Assembly: GCF_001552635.1 (NCBI RefSeq)
Contig: NZ_BCRO01000001.1
Coordinates: forward strand, 124,001-188,000
Direction of reading: 5' to 3'
Length of the DNA: 64,000 bases
DNA from: Actinomadura hibisca NBRC 15177
GTDB taxonomy: Bacteria; Actinomycetota; Actinomycetes; Streptosporangiales; Streptosporangiaceae
The translations under genes and the position numbers were made by a program. The notes beneath the pieces were generated by a model that was not told the DNA's origin, did no database searches, and was given only the letters and a program-made list of their open reading frames with translations. The first letter of the stretch is position 1. Every line of letters starts with the position of its first letter. Positions 8,433-16,294 of the stretch are shown here, piece by piece.

Positions 8433-9182
8433 TTAGGCCCCAGAGCTTTGGGCCAGCCCGCCGAGGAAGAGGTTCCACGTCCGTTCGATCGGGTTTCCGT
8501 TGCGGCGGGCGACTGCGGCTCGGACGGTGGCGTAGGCGGCCAGGGCGTCAGGGGTGGCGTCGTGCCAGGCGGGGATCTGGCCGGCCCACTGGTGGGCTTG
8601 GTCGAGGCTGTGTCCGGCTTCGATGAGCCGGACGGCCATCGACAGGGTGTCAAGCCATGCCGCGCCGAAGGTGGGCCAGGCCCAATCCACGATGGTCACC
8701 CGGCCGTCGTGGATGAGGAAGTTCTCCTTGACCGGGTCGGTGTGGACCAGGGCGCGGCCGGTGAGCAGGGCGGCGCTTGCCGGGTCGGTAAGCGGGCCGA
8801 ACCTGCGCTCTGCGGGGAGTACTGGTAGGTCTGGCACTTGGCAGAAGGACAGCCTGCCCAAGGCGTCGGCGATCAGAGCGAGATCCGGGGAGGCCAGTCG
8901 GAGGTCGGGATACCGGCCTTCGATGTGCTCGAAGGCGAGCAGGTGAAGGTCTCCGGTCTCCTCGTGCCAGAGGAGTCGAGGCGCGATCGGCGGTAGGTGC
9001 GGCTGTACGCGGGCTTCGATGGCGGCCCGTGGGCCGGTTGTCCCTTTGAGGAACACCCGGCCCAGCTCAGTGGTCAGGACGAACTTGAACGCGGACTGTC
9101 CGACCGGCACCGCTTCGACGGCTCGCAGGTCTCCGCAACGTCGGTGAACGATCGTGCGGGCCGCTTCGGGGAGCTCGTCCAT
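8433..9182 (-). CDS. aminoglycoside phosphotransferase (APH) fold kinase
   Basis: A 249-residue protein of the APH/choline kinase superfamily. The N-lobe has FKFVLTTELGRVFLKG, where the Lys of VFLKG is the ATP lysine. VHTDPVKENFL (about 146-156) is the Brenner catalytic loop, with Asp and Asn in place, and IVDWAWP (about 162-168) is the DFG-equivalent metal site. So it can probably bind ATP and transfer phosphate. The substrate is unknown; family members act on small alcohols, sugars or antibiotics, and resistance is not implied. It is last in a minus-strand run of four closely packed genes (9960 to 8433). Confidence 0.8.
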   Translation of the reverse strand: MDELPEAARTIVHRRCGDLRAVEAVPVGQSAFKFVLTTELGRVFLKGTTGPRAAIEARVQPHLPPIAPRLLWHEETGDLHLLAFEHIEGRYPDLRLASPDLALIADALGRLSFCQVPDLPVLPAERRFGPLTDPASAALLTGRALVHTDPVKENFLIHDGRVTIVDWAWPTFGAAWLDTLSMAVRLIEAGHSLDQAHQWAGQIPAWHDATPDALAAYATVRAAVARRNGNPIERTWNLFLGGLAQSSGA

Positions 9183-9196
9183 GGTGGGACCCTAGG

Positions 9197-9646
9197 TCAC
9201 GGGGAGTTGTAGCAGGTGGCGTGGCACTGGTTGCACTCGGCCACGTCATCGACGGTCCACAGCTCCCGGTCCACCGGGTACCCGGTCGATTCCAGGGCCT
9301 CCATGGTGCGGGCCAGAGCCGCACCGCTGCGGATGTCGTCCGTGCAGATGGGGTTGTGGTGGATGAAGCCGTCCGCGATCCGGTCGCAGAAGGCGGCGTA
9401 GTCGGCGGTGTGGAGGATGAAGGTGTGCCAGCCGATGTCCACGGCCTTGGTCGGGGACAGGCGCGGCCGGTCGATGCTGGCGACCAGGAACACCAGCGCC
9501 TGGCGCATGATCCGTTCGGCGTACTCGGGGGTGACGCCGTGGTCCTTGACGATGCTCGCGGTGAGCCGGTCGAACAGGTCGGGGGACACCAGGTCTCGCG
9601 GGTCGGTGGCCAGGGCCGGGCCCGTCCGTTCAGCGGTGACGGTCAC
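9197..9646 (-). CDS. WHxxxLHT (DUF1399/GRDP-like) protein with C-terminal cysteine tail
   Basis: A 149-residue protein. Its core VDIGWHTFILHTADYAAFC and FIHHNP match the W-H-x3-L-H-T-x2-Y-x2-F-C and H-H-x-P signature of the DUF1399/glycine-rich-domain-protein family, a His-rich site that could bind metal. The last 12 residues contain a C-x2-C-x3-C motif (ECNQCHATCYN). The GTG start has AGGAG just upstream. It lies 14 bp before the kinase gene and after a possible 27-residue ORF. The family has no firm biochemical role. The Cys tail could bind metal or be a site of modification; that part is conjecture. Confidence 0.7.
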   Translation of the reverse strand: MTVTAERTGPALATDPRDLVSPDLFDRLTASIVKDHGVTPEYAERIMRQALVFLVASIDRPRLSPTKAVDIGWHTFILHTADYAAFCDRIADGFIHHNPICTDDIRSGAALARTMEALESTGYPVDRELWTVDDVAECNQCHATCYNSP

Positions 9647-9691
9647 GTGCTCTCCTTCTGCGGGTCGGGAGGGAAGGAAGTCCCAGGAGGC

Positions 9692-9775
9692 TCAGTGGCG
9701 TCGGCGGTGGTGGGGCTCGGTGTGCTTGGGCCACCCCCAGCCGATCAGCAGCGCGGCCCACGCGAACGCGCTCAC
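9692..9775 (-). CDS. possible 27-residue membrane peptide, translationally coupled
   Basis: A GTG at 9775 overlaps the stop of the upstream 62-residue gene (GTGA) and opens a 27-residue frame ending at 9692. The first half is hydrophobic and Trp-rich (AFAWAALLIGWGW), long enough for a short membrane helix. The second half is positively charged with many His and Arg (HHRRRH). The coupling, the charge layout and the lack of another gene in this 125-bp gap support it; there is no family match to confirm it. Confidence 0.4.
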   Translation of the reverse strand: MSAFAWAALLIGWGWPKHTEPHHRRRH

Positions 9776-9960
9776 AGCGTTCCGCCGAGCCTCTGCTGCA
9801 ACAGCATCTGCTCGGTGATCGCCGCGTCGAGTTCCTCGCGGGAGTCGGCGGCAAGCGTCATCGCCAGGCCGCCGTCAATCTGGGCGTCAGTGAGAAAGCC
9901 CAGGCGCGTCGCGTAGTGCGAGCCGTCGTCGCTGTTCCAGAACCTCCACGTCACTTCCAT
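9772..9960 (-). CDS. hypothetical small protein heading the kinase cassette
   Basis: A 62-residue acidic protein beginning MEVTWRFWNSDDG and ending with a helical, Gln/Leu-rich tail (ITEQMLLQQRLGG). A GTG two codons upstream (9966) is an alternative start. No family was recognised, but small proteins of this type are common near Xre/DUF397 loci in actinomycetes. It is first of four minus-strand genes (small protein, 27-residue ORF, WHxxxLHT protein, APH-fold kinase) packed with overlaps or short gaps, and probably one transcript. Confidence 0.6.
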   Translation of the reverse strand: MEVTWRFWNSDDGSHYATRLGFLTDAQIDGGLAMTLAADSREELDAAITEQMLLQQRLGGTL

Positions 9961-10109
9961 GACCACGAAGGTAGAAACCGGTGGTGGGCCGGAGCCAGAG
10001 AATCGACACTCTTTGACACCTCCGAATCGTGCGCGAGTCTTGACCCGGAGGCAGGGCGGGAGTGATGGTCGCAGAGGCGTCCTGCGCAGTCTGAGCCCTG
10101 GAGACTCCC

Positions 10110-10892
10110 GTGAGCGAGCAAGAGATCCATTTCGTCGGCGCAGACCCCGACTCCAAAGACCTCGAATGCCCAGCCGTGTTCATCGACCCCGACCCGGAGA
10201 CCGGCGGGTTCTACCAGCAGGGCAAGCTGGTGACCGATCCGCTGATCCTCGCGCGGCTCGCCAAGGACTCGCCGCTGGGCGCGGACGAGGCGATCGTCTG
10301 GCAGCCCCTCCGCCTCGCCCCCACCCTTGCGGAAGCCGCGACGGGCAACTACGAGGCCGGACGCGTCGGCCACGGCAGGGCCGCGCTCGTTGATCTCATC
10401 AAGGGCGCGAAACACAGCGTGATCCACCTTGAGCAGCGTGACGAGTACGGGACCGAACCGGCCTTCGAGGAGTGGAAGGCCAACGGCCGGACCGCCTCGC
10501 CCGAGGCCATGCGAGAGCTCATGGTCGACTGGATGACGTTCGTCGGCGAACTGGTCGGCAGGGGCGTCCAGATGCGCCGCGCCCGCATCGTCAGCGAACC
10601 GCATTCCGACTACATCGCGTGGGAACACGCGCTGACCGACTTCAACGTGGAGGCGGGAGAACAGGTCCGCTGGTTGTCCCGGCGGGACGGTTACGACCTG
10701 CTGACCCCGACGGCGGACTTCTACGTGATCGACTCGCGGCTCGTCGCGTTCAATTTCAACGCGGGAGACGGCAGCAGCCTCCGGGAGTACGAGTTCGTCA
10801 GCGACCCCCTCAAGGTCGGCCCTGTCGTGGCGGCGTTCGATCAGGTCTGGAACCGCGCGACGCCGCATGAGGAGTACAGGCCGGCCCGTTAG
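10110..10892 (+). CDS. DUF6879 family protein with fused N-terminal small domain
   Basis: A 260-residue protein. Residues about 90-255 match the DUF6879 pattern: SVIHLEQRDEYG, MRRARIVSEPHSDYIAWEHA, AGEQVRWLSRR, ADFYVIDSRLVAFNF and VWNRATPHEEY. Residues about 1-75 resemble a small protein usually encoded next to DUF6879 genes (an xVVQGWKVTD-like stretch, here YQQGKLVTDPLILARL), so this looks like a fusion of two neighbours. The function is unknown; DUF6879 genes lie beside Xre/DUF5753 regulators in actinomycetes. The GTG start has GGAG 7 bp upstream. It converges with the second Xre gene, overlapping by 4 bp. Confidence 0.78.
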   Translation: MSEQEIHFVGADPDSKDLECPAVFIDPDPETGGFYQQGKLVTDPLILARLAKDSPLGADEAIVWQPLRLAPTLAEAATGNYEAGRVGHGRAALVDLIKGAKHSVIHLEQRDEYGTEPAFEEWKANGRTASPEAMRELMVDWMTFVGELVGRGVQMRRARIVSEPHSDYIAWEHALTDFNVEAGEQVRWLSRRDGYDLLTPTADFYVIDSRLVAFNFNAGDGSSLREYEFVSDPLKVGPVVAAFDQVWNRATPHEEYRPAR

Positions 10893-11764
10893 GCCCGTCC
10901 CAGTCCGGCCAAGGCCGATTCGATCATCCGCGCCACGGGATCGCCGAACACCGCCAGCGCGAACAGGCGATCCCACGCGCGCACGTAGAAGTCCACTTCG
11001 TCCGGCTGCGTCAACGAGAGGTAGCCGGACACCAGTTCGACATTGACCAGCCGCGCATCGGTGATCAGGAACGACTCGTCCGGCCAGACTCCGAAACCGT
11101 TCACCGAACGGTCGGCGGTGCGAGGGATGACGCCAAGTGACACCGATGGCCAGCGCATCGCCTCGCGGAGTCGGTGAAGCTGCTCCCGGTGGACGTCCAG
11201 GGGAACCGTCCGATGCCAAAGAACGTCCTCTTCCAGGACGAACAGAAACCGACCAGCTCGGCGAATCGCCGCATTGCGTGCCATTCGTTCGGTGACCGCC
11301 TCAGCCACGTCGTCATGTTCCACCCGCAGTTCCATGCGGATGGAACGAAGGGCGTGCGTCGCGTACCCCTCGGTCTGGAGGAGTCCGGGGACACCCTTCG
11401 TGGCGTAGAAGCGCATCATGCGCGCCTGGGCGTACTTCTCCTGCTCCTCTTCCTGGGCCCTCTTCAGGCCGCCTCGGATCAGCTGCTGGTTGGCGAGCCA
11501 CATTCCGGCGACGGCGGATCGCTCGGCAAGGAACGCCTCGGTCTGGACGTCCGACGCCCGGCAGATCCGGCACCAGACGCGGACGTGATGCTCAGTGATC
11601 GTGCGTCGTCCGAGCTCAACGGCCGTGACCAAGGAGGAGTCGGCCCAACCGGCCTCCCTCGCGAAGGGCATCGGCTTGATCCGCGCGGCTTCCCGCATCT
11701 CGCGGAGCTTCCTCCCGAGGCGCTGTCGGGCGGCCTGCGCGGACGACGACGGCGAGGCGGGCAT
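10889..11764 (-). CDS. second Xre-family regulator with DUF5753
   Basis: A 291-residue regulator. The HTH (about 15-70) is divergent (IKPMPFAREAGWADSSLVTAVELG). The DUF5753 domain follows with RFYATKGVPGLLQTEGYATHAL, FLFVLEEDVLWHRTV and VSLGVIPRTAD. Its GC content matches the host, unlike the first Xre gene at 6669. It faces the DUF6879 gene tail to tail, the usual partner arrangement. It lacks the GGAA array found upstream of the first regulator, so the two probably recognise different operators. Confidence 0.88.
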   Translation of the reverse strand: MPASPSSSAQAARQRLGRKLREMREAARIKPMPFAREAGWADSSLVTAVELGRRTITEHHVRVWCRICRASDVQTEAFLAERSAVAGMWLANQQLIRGGLKRAQEEEQEKYAQARMMRFYATKGVPGLLQTEGYATHALRSIRMELRVEHDDVAEAVTERMARNAAIRRAGRFLFVLEEDVLWHRTVPLDVHREQLHRLREAMRWPSVSLGVIPRTADRSVNGFGVWPDESFLITDARLVNVELVSGYLSLTQPDEVDFYVRAWDRLFALAVFGDPVARMIESALAGLGRA

Positions 11765-11819
11765 GATCCGACATCATCCCGTCTCGCCGCCGTTGCCGCT
11801 CGCTGGATTGACCGGCTTT

Positions 11820-11838
11820 GACACCTGGTTGAGGTGTC
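11820..11838 (-). terminator. short hairpin after the acyl-CoA dehydrogenase gene
   Basis: GACACCT (11820-11826) pairs perfectly with AGGTGTC (11832-11838) across a 5-nt loop, 4 bp after the dehydrogenase stop on the minus strand. There is no T-tract, so it is either a weak U-tract-free terminator or an operator near the Xre start. Confidence 0.4.
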
Positions 11839-11841
11839 CCG

Positions 11842-13023
11842 CTAATAGGACTTCGGCAGGCCCAGTTCGTGTTGGGCTATGTGGGCCAGGACCAGTTCCT
11901 CGGCGACGGGGATGTTCTTCGCTATGCGGGCGTCGCGGAACATGCGGGCCACCGGGTACTCCAGCGAGTACGCCATGCCGCCGTGGGTCTGGAAGGCGCG
12001 GTCGGCGGCCTGCCAGGCCGCGTCGGCGGCGGTCAGTTTGGCGATGTTGGCCTCCGAGCCGCACGGGCGGCCCCGGTCCCACAACCAGGCCGCCTTGTAG
12101 GTCATCAGGCGGGCCAGCTCTACTTGGGCCTTGACCTTGGCCAGCGGGAAGGCGACGGCCTGGTTCGCGCCGATCGGCCTGCCGAACGGCGCGCGGTCGC
12201 GGGCGTAGTCGCAGGCGATCTCCAGGACCAGTTCGCCGAAGCCGACGCCGCTCGCCGCCGCCAGGATGCGTTCGGGGTTGAGGATGTCCCACAACACCGC
12301 GAAGCCCTGGTCGACCTCGCCCAGCACCCGGTCGGCGGGGACGCGTACCTGGTCCAGGAACACCATGTTGGACGCCACGGTGTTGGTGCCCAGCTTGGGG
12401 ATCGGCTGGAAGGTCAGCGTGCCGTCGGCCACGGCCTGCTTGACGTCCACCAGCAGCACCGTGAAGCCGTTCGTGCGGGGCTTCGCCTCGGCCGCCGGGA
12501 TCGTGCGCGTCACCAGCACCAGGAAGTCGGCGCGCTCCACGCCGGAGATCCAGATCTTCTGGCCGGTCACCACGTAGTGGTCGCCGTCGCGGCGCGCGTG
12601 GGTGGTGATGTTCACGGCGTTGCTGCCCGCGTCGGGCTCGGTGATCGCGAAGGCGGTCTCCAGTTCCCCGGCGGCGATCGCGGGCAGGAACTCGCCTTTC
12701 TGTTCCTCGGTGCCGTGCCGCGCGATCGTCAGGCCGCCGAACGCCGGGGTCAGCAGGTACAGGAACGACGCCGCCCCGCCCGCGCCCCCGGCCGCCAGGC
12801 TCTCCAGCGCCACCGCCAGCTCCAGCAGGCCCTGGCCCGCGCCGCCGTACTCCTCGGGGATCGCCAGGCTGTGCCAGCCGCCCTGGACCAGCTCCCGCCA
12901 GACCTCCTCGGGCCAGCGCTTCTCGGCGTCGCACCGGTCCCAGTAGCCCTGGTCGTACTTCCGGGCGATCGCCTGCACGCCCTCGCGCACCGCGATCGCG
13001 GTCTCGGGCAGGTCGAAGTCCAC
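11842..13023 (-). CDS. acyl-CoA dehydrogenase
   Basis: A 393-residue flavoprotein covering all three family domains. The N-terminal helical part has IPEEYGGAG. The middle beta domain has FAITEPDAGSN and GQKIWISGVERADF for FAD/substrate contacts. The C-terminal helical domain has RAPFGRPIGANQAVAFPLA and FQTHGGMAYSLEYPVARMFRDAR. The usual C-terminal Y/I-E-G-[TG] segment with the catalytic Glu is replaced by IAKNIPVAEELVL, so the base is either the following Glu or elsewhere. It oxidises an acyl-CoA to the enoyl-CoA, passing electrons to ETF. It stands alone, with nothing in the neighbourhood to define its substrate. Confidence 0.9.
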   Translation of the reverse strand: MDFDLPETAIAVREGVQAIARKYDQGYWDRCDAEKRWPEEVWRELVQGGWHSLAIPEEYGGAGQGLLELAVALESLAAGGAGGAASFLYLLTPAFGGLTIARHGTEEQKGEFLPAIAAGELETAFAITEPDAGSNAVNITTHARRDGDHYVVTGQKIWISGVERADFLVLVTRTIPAAEAKPRTNGFTVLLVDVKQAVADGTLTFQPIPKLGTNTVASNMVFLDQVRVPADRVLGEVDQGFAVLWDILNPERILAAASGVGFGELVLEIACDYARDRAPFGRPIGANQAVAFPLAKVKAQVELARLMTYKAAWLWDRGRPCGSEANIAKLTAADAAWQAADRAFQTHGGMAYSLEYPVARMFRDARIAKNIPVAEELVLAHIAQHELGLPKSY

Positions 13024-13100
13024 TCGCGCCTCCTCCAGAACGTCGTTCGGGGACCACGGTAGCCGATGCTGTAAGTGAGCACTGACGCGGTGTCCCCGGG

Positions 13101-14594
13101 TCAGCCCTTCACCGTCAGCAGCGGGCGTAGCTCCGCCACCGGTGTGGCCACCCCGCCCGCGTTCAGGCCCTCAACCACCGGGCCGATGTCCTTGTAGGCC
13201 CACGGCGCCTCCTGCTTCAGGTCGCGCCGCCATGCCGCCATGACGTCCGCGCGCCGGGCCGTCACCGGGTCGCGGTGGTCCAGCGGCGTGACCACCCGGA
13301 ACTCGCGCAGGAACGCGTCCAGCTCGGCGTCGTTCCCGCGCGCCGACGCGCCGCGCGGCACCCGGCGGCCCGCCCCGTGGCACGCGCTGGCCAACGTCCG
13401 GGGCTCGCCGTGCCCGCGCAGCACGAAGCTCGCCGCGCCCATCGAGCCCGGCACGATGACCGGTTCGCCCCACATCCCGTACGGGCCGTCTGCCATCTCG
13501 GCGTGGCCGCCCGCGGGCGTCGCGCCCTTGCGGTGCACCACACGGTCGCCGTCCTGCCAGAACAGGTTGTGCGGCGCGTCGTACAGCAGGCGCGACGACA
13601 ACTCGCCGTATTCGGCCGCCAGCCCGGCCCGCATCGTCAGCGCCAGGAAGAAACGGTTGCCGAGCGCGAAGTTGGCGGCGTTGCCGAACGCGTCCAGGTA
13701 ACGCCGCCGCGCCTGTTCGGACCGCTCGTCCAGCAGGAACGGCATGATCCCGTTGCGCGGGTGCGGCGTCCCGGCGGGCCAGCCCGCGCGCAGCAGGTCC
13801 ACGGCCGTGCCGTTGGCCTGGTGGCCCAGCGACAACGAGCCGCTGTGCGTCATCAGCACGACGGTGCCGGGCGTCAGGCCCCAGGCGTGCGCCGCGGCGG
13901 CGTCGTGCACGGCCGTGACGTACTGCAACTCGGCGAAGTGGTTGCCGCCGCCTATCCCGCCGATCACGCTGTCATGGCTCGCGCCCCCGGCGCTGCCGAT
14001 CCAGCCCGCGAACGCCTCGGCGCTGCCGACGGAGAACCCCGAGGAGTGGACACGATCGACGGCGTCGTTCACGTCAGTTGGTGCGAGCCCCTGCCAGGGC
14101 GTGTCGCCGGTGAGCAGCAGACCCGGCAGGCCGTCGCGCAGCAGCCCTTCGCGCTGGGCGGGGGTGAGCGCGATCCGTCGTCCGCCCTCGAAGAACAGGT
14201 GCCGGAGCCGCCGTTCGAGGCCGTCCAGACCCGCCCGGACGCGGTCGGCGCGCAGCGAGGTGACCTCCAGCCGCATCCCGCAGTTGACGTCGTTGCCCAC
14301 GGCCTGGGGGAGCAGGGCGTGCTCGGTCTCGATGACGGTGCCGATCGGGATGCCCGCGCCCTTGTGGAAGTCGGGGGTGAGCGCGACGCGGGTGATGCGG
14401 GCGGGCGGGCCGCCCCGCGACAGGCGCTCCAGCGTGTCGGCGGTCTCCAGCAGGGTGAGGACCTCGTCCACGGCGGCGGGTTCGAGGGGGACGTCGGGCC
14501 CCGCGCACACCTCGACGGGGATGTCCCAGGGGTTGGGCAGACGGAGCCAGTGGTCGTCGACGCGGACGAGACGGTGGTCTTGGCGGGCGCGCAT
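13101..14594 (-). CDS. rtcB: RtcB family 3'-phosphate/5'-OH RNA ligase
   Basis: A 497-residue protein of normal RtcB length. Metal and substrate residues are present: DFHKGAG (about 75-81), NDVNCGMR (about 101-108), GGNHFAELQ, HSGSLSLGH, HNLFW and HRKGATPA. CHGAGRRVPR (about 403-412) contains the His that is guanylylated. RtcB joins 2',3'-cyclic phosphate or 3'-phosphate RNA ends to 5'-OH ends using GTP and manganese, in RNA repair. No archease or RtcA gene is adjacent. The gene has its own 164-bp upstream region holding a GCGCG-AAAA-CGCGC hairpin. Confidence 0.92.
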   Translation of the reverse strand: MRARQDHRLVRVDDHWLRLPNPWDIPVEVCAGPDVPLEPAAVDEVLTLLETADTLERLSRGGPPARITRVALTPDFHKGAGIPIGTVIETEHALLPQAVGNDVNCGMRLEVTSLRADRVRAGLDGLERRLRHLFFEGGRRIALTPAQREGLLRDGLPGLLLTGDTPWQGLAPTDVNDAVDRVHSSGFSVGSAEAFAGWIGSAGGASHDSVIGGIGGGNHFAELQYVTAVHDAAAAHAWGLTPGTVVLMTHSGSLSLGHQANGTAVDLLRAGWPAGTPHPRNGIMPFLLDERSEQARRRYLDAFGNAANFALGNRFFLALTMRAGLAAEYGELSSRLLYDAPHNLFWQDGDRVVHRKGATPAGGHAEMADGPYGMWGEPVIVPGSMGAASFVLRGHGEPRTLASACHGAGRRVPRGASARGNDAELDAFLREFRVVTPLDHRDPVTARRADVMAAWRRDLKQEAPWAYKDIGPVVEGLNAGGVATPVAELRPLLTVKG

Positions 14595-14758
14595 GATGCG
14601 TGAAGATCCTTCGGGCTGCTGAGGGGCGCGCGAAAACGCGCAGGGGAAAGGACCCGGTCGGGGCCGGGCGTGGTGCGGCGGGCGATCGGCCCGGCCGCGA
14701 CCTCCGGTTCAGCAGCCGCGAGGTGAGGTTCGAGCGTAGTGGGGGTGAGGCCGCCGGG

Positions 14759-15349
14759 TCACCTGGTTTTCGGGACGGACGGCTCCAGGTAGCGCGTCAC
14801 CATCCGCGCGATGAACCGCGCCACGTGCTCGGGCGGCCCGCCGGGCAGCACCAGGTGGCTCATCGTCAGCCGCACCGCCGCGTCGGCGACCTCGGCCAGC
14901 CGCTCCCGGTCCAGGTGCGGCCACCGCGCGAGCGCGTGGTCGAGGATGCGCTCGCTGGCGGTGAACAGCACCGGCTGGGCCTGGGTCGTCAGCAGCGGCA
15001 ACATCTCCTCGCCGCCCGCGCCGGTCAGCACCGTCTTCTTCAGTGGGTCGTCGGCCGACAGCTCCAGCGTGAACAGCACCGCCGCCTCCACCGCCGAGCG
15101 CAGGTCGCGGTGTTGCGACAACGCCTGGTCGATGCCGTCGAGGTAGCGCTCGTTGTCGCGCAGCACCACCGCCTGCGCCAGGCCCCACTTGTCGCCGAAC
15201 TCGTTGTAGAGGGTCTGCCGCGACACGCCCGCGGCCTCGGCGACGTCCTGCATGCGGACCGCCCGGTAACCGCGTTCGACCAGCAGTTCCGCCGCCGCGT
15301 TGAGCAGGGCTTCGCGCACCGGGCGCTGCGGGGTGTCCATGCCCATCAT
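14759..15349 (-). CDS. TetR/AcrR family transcriptional regulator
   Basis: A 196-residue repressor-type protein. The HTH at about 12-58 reads LVERGYRAVRMQDVAEAAGVSRQTLYNEFGDKWGL, the standard TetR pattern, followed by a divergent alpha-helical ligand domain. ATG codons at 15349 and 15340 could both start it. It lies 77 bp downstream of the orphan ABC ATPase gene on the same strand, so it may be co-transcribed with it. The ligand and targets are unknown. Confidence 0.92.
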   Translation of the reverse strand: MMGMDTPQRPVREALLNAAAELLVERGYRAVRMQDVAEAAGVSRQTLYNEFGDKWGLAQAVVLRDNERYLDGIDQALSQHRDLRSAVEAAVLFTLELSADDPLKKTVLTGAGGEEMLPLLTTQAQPVLFTASERILDHALARWPHLDRERLAEVADAAVRLTMSHLVLPGGPPEHVARFIARMVTRYLEPSVPKTR

Positions 15350-15426
15350 TATCAGCGCCCTTCAGATATCGGTGCCCGCCGGTGTCGGCGCGCCGGTGTT
15401 GACGCGCAGGTATCGGCGCGCCCGGG

Positions 15427-16269
15427 TCAGCGTGCCGTCGTCGCCCGCCCGTAGGCGGCCCGCACGCGCGGGTCGGCGCGCACCTCGGCGGGCGGCCCGG
15501 AGGCGATCACGCGTCCGGCGTCCAGCGCGTACAGCACGTCGCACACGCCGATGACGGTCTCCAGGTCGTCTTCGGCCAGCAAGATCGCCAGCCCCTCGGC
15601 GGCCAGGTCCCGCAGCAGCACTTCCAGTGAGCGCGCGGCCGGCTCGGGCAGGCCGCGCCACGGCCCGTCGAGCAGCAGCAGGCGCGGTTCCGACGCCAGT
15701 GCTCGCGCGAGTTCCGCCAGCCTGGCCACGCCCGGCGGGACCGTCTTGGCCCGGTCGGCGGCGTACCCCGCGATCCCGACGCGGGTCAGCAGCCGGTCGG
15801 CGACCGTGCCCGCGAGCCGCCGCGCGGCCCGGCGTCGCCGCCACCGGTCGCGCGCTGTCCGGCCCGCGACGGGCCCGGTCATGGCGTGCAGCTCGGCGGC
15901 GATCCGCACGTTGTCGCGCACCGTCAGCGCCCCGTACAGCGACGGCTCGTGGAAGGTGCGGGCCACCCCGCCCCGGGCCCGCCGCCGGGCCGGGACGCCG
16001 GTCAGGTCCGTCCCGTCCAGCCGCACCGTGCCGCCGACCGGGCGGCGCAGCCCGCAGATCACGTCGCACAGCGTCGTCTTGCCCGCCCCGGCGGGGCCGA
16101 CCAGTCCGGTGACGGTGGCCGGGGGCGCGACCAGCGCCGCGCCGTCCACGGCGGTGACGCCGCCGAAGCGGACCGTCACGCCGGACGCCCGCAGCCCTGC
16201 CGCCTGCACATCTGACGCCTGCGACCCTGCCGCCCGCAGCCCCGTCAGGGCGGCCTCCCTACCGGACAT
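15427..16269 (-). CDS. orphan ABC-type ATPase (LivG-like) with degenerate catalytic motifs
   Basis: A 280-residue nucleotide-binding subunit resembling LivG of branched-chain amino-acid transporters. Walker A is intact (GPAGAGKTT, about residue 58). The signature is PPGVARLAELARAL rather than LSGGQ-like. Walker B reads LLLLDGPWRGL, so the catalytic Glu after the Asp is Gly. The switch His is Asp (LLAEDDLETV instead of VEHD). It probably binds ATP but hydrolyses it poorly. No permease or second ATPase gene is adjacent. The first 30 residues are an extra Ala/Ser-rich stretch. Two CRP-like motifs lie just upstream. Confidence 0.85.
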   Translation of the reverse strand: MSGREAALTGLRAAGSQASDVQAAGLRASGVTVRFGGVTAVDGAALVAPPATVTGLVGPAGAGKTTLCDVICGLRRPVGGTVRLDGTDLTGVPARRRARGGVARTFHEPSLYGALTVRDNVRIAAELHAMTGPVAGRTARDRWRRRRAARRLAGTVADRLLTRVGIAGYAADRAKTVPPGVARLAELARALASEPRLLLLDGPWRGLPEPAARSLEVLLRDLAAEGLAILLAEDDLETVIGVCDVLYALDAGRVIASGPPAEVRADPRVRAAYGRATTAR

Positions 16270-16294
16270 GGCCCACCCGCCTTCCGGTGCGCGA

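Noticed and set aside
8433..9182. Calling the APH-fold kinase an antibiotic resistance gene
   Set aside because: Only general superfamily motifs are present. The sequence lacks features of the known resistance subfamilies and the gene lies in a cassette of unknown proteins.
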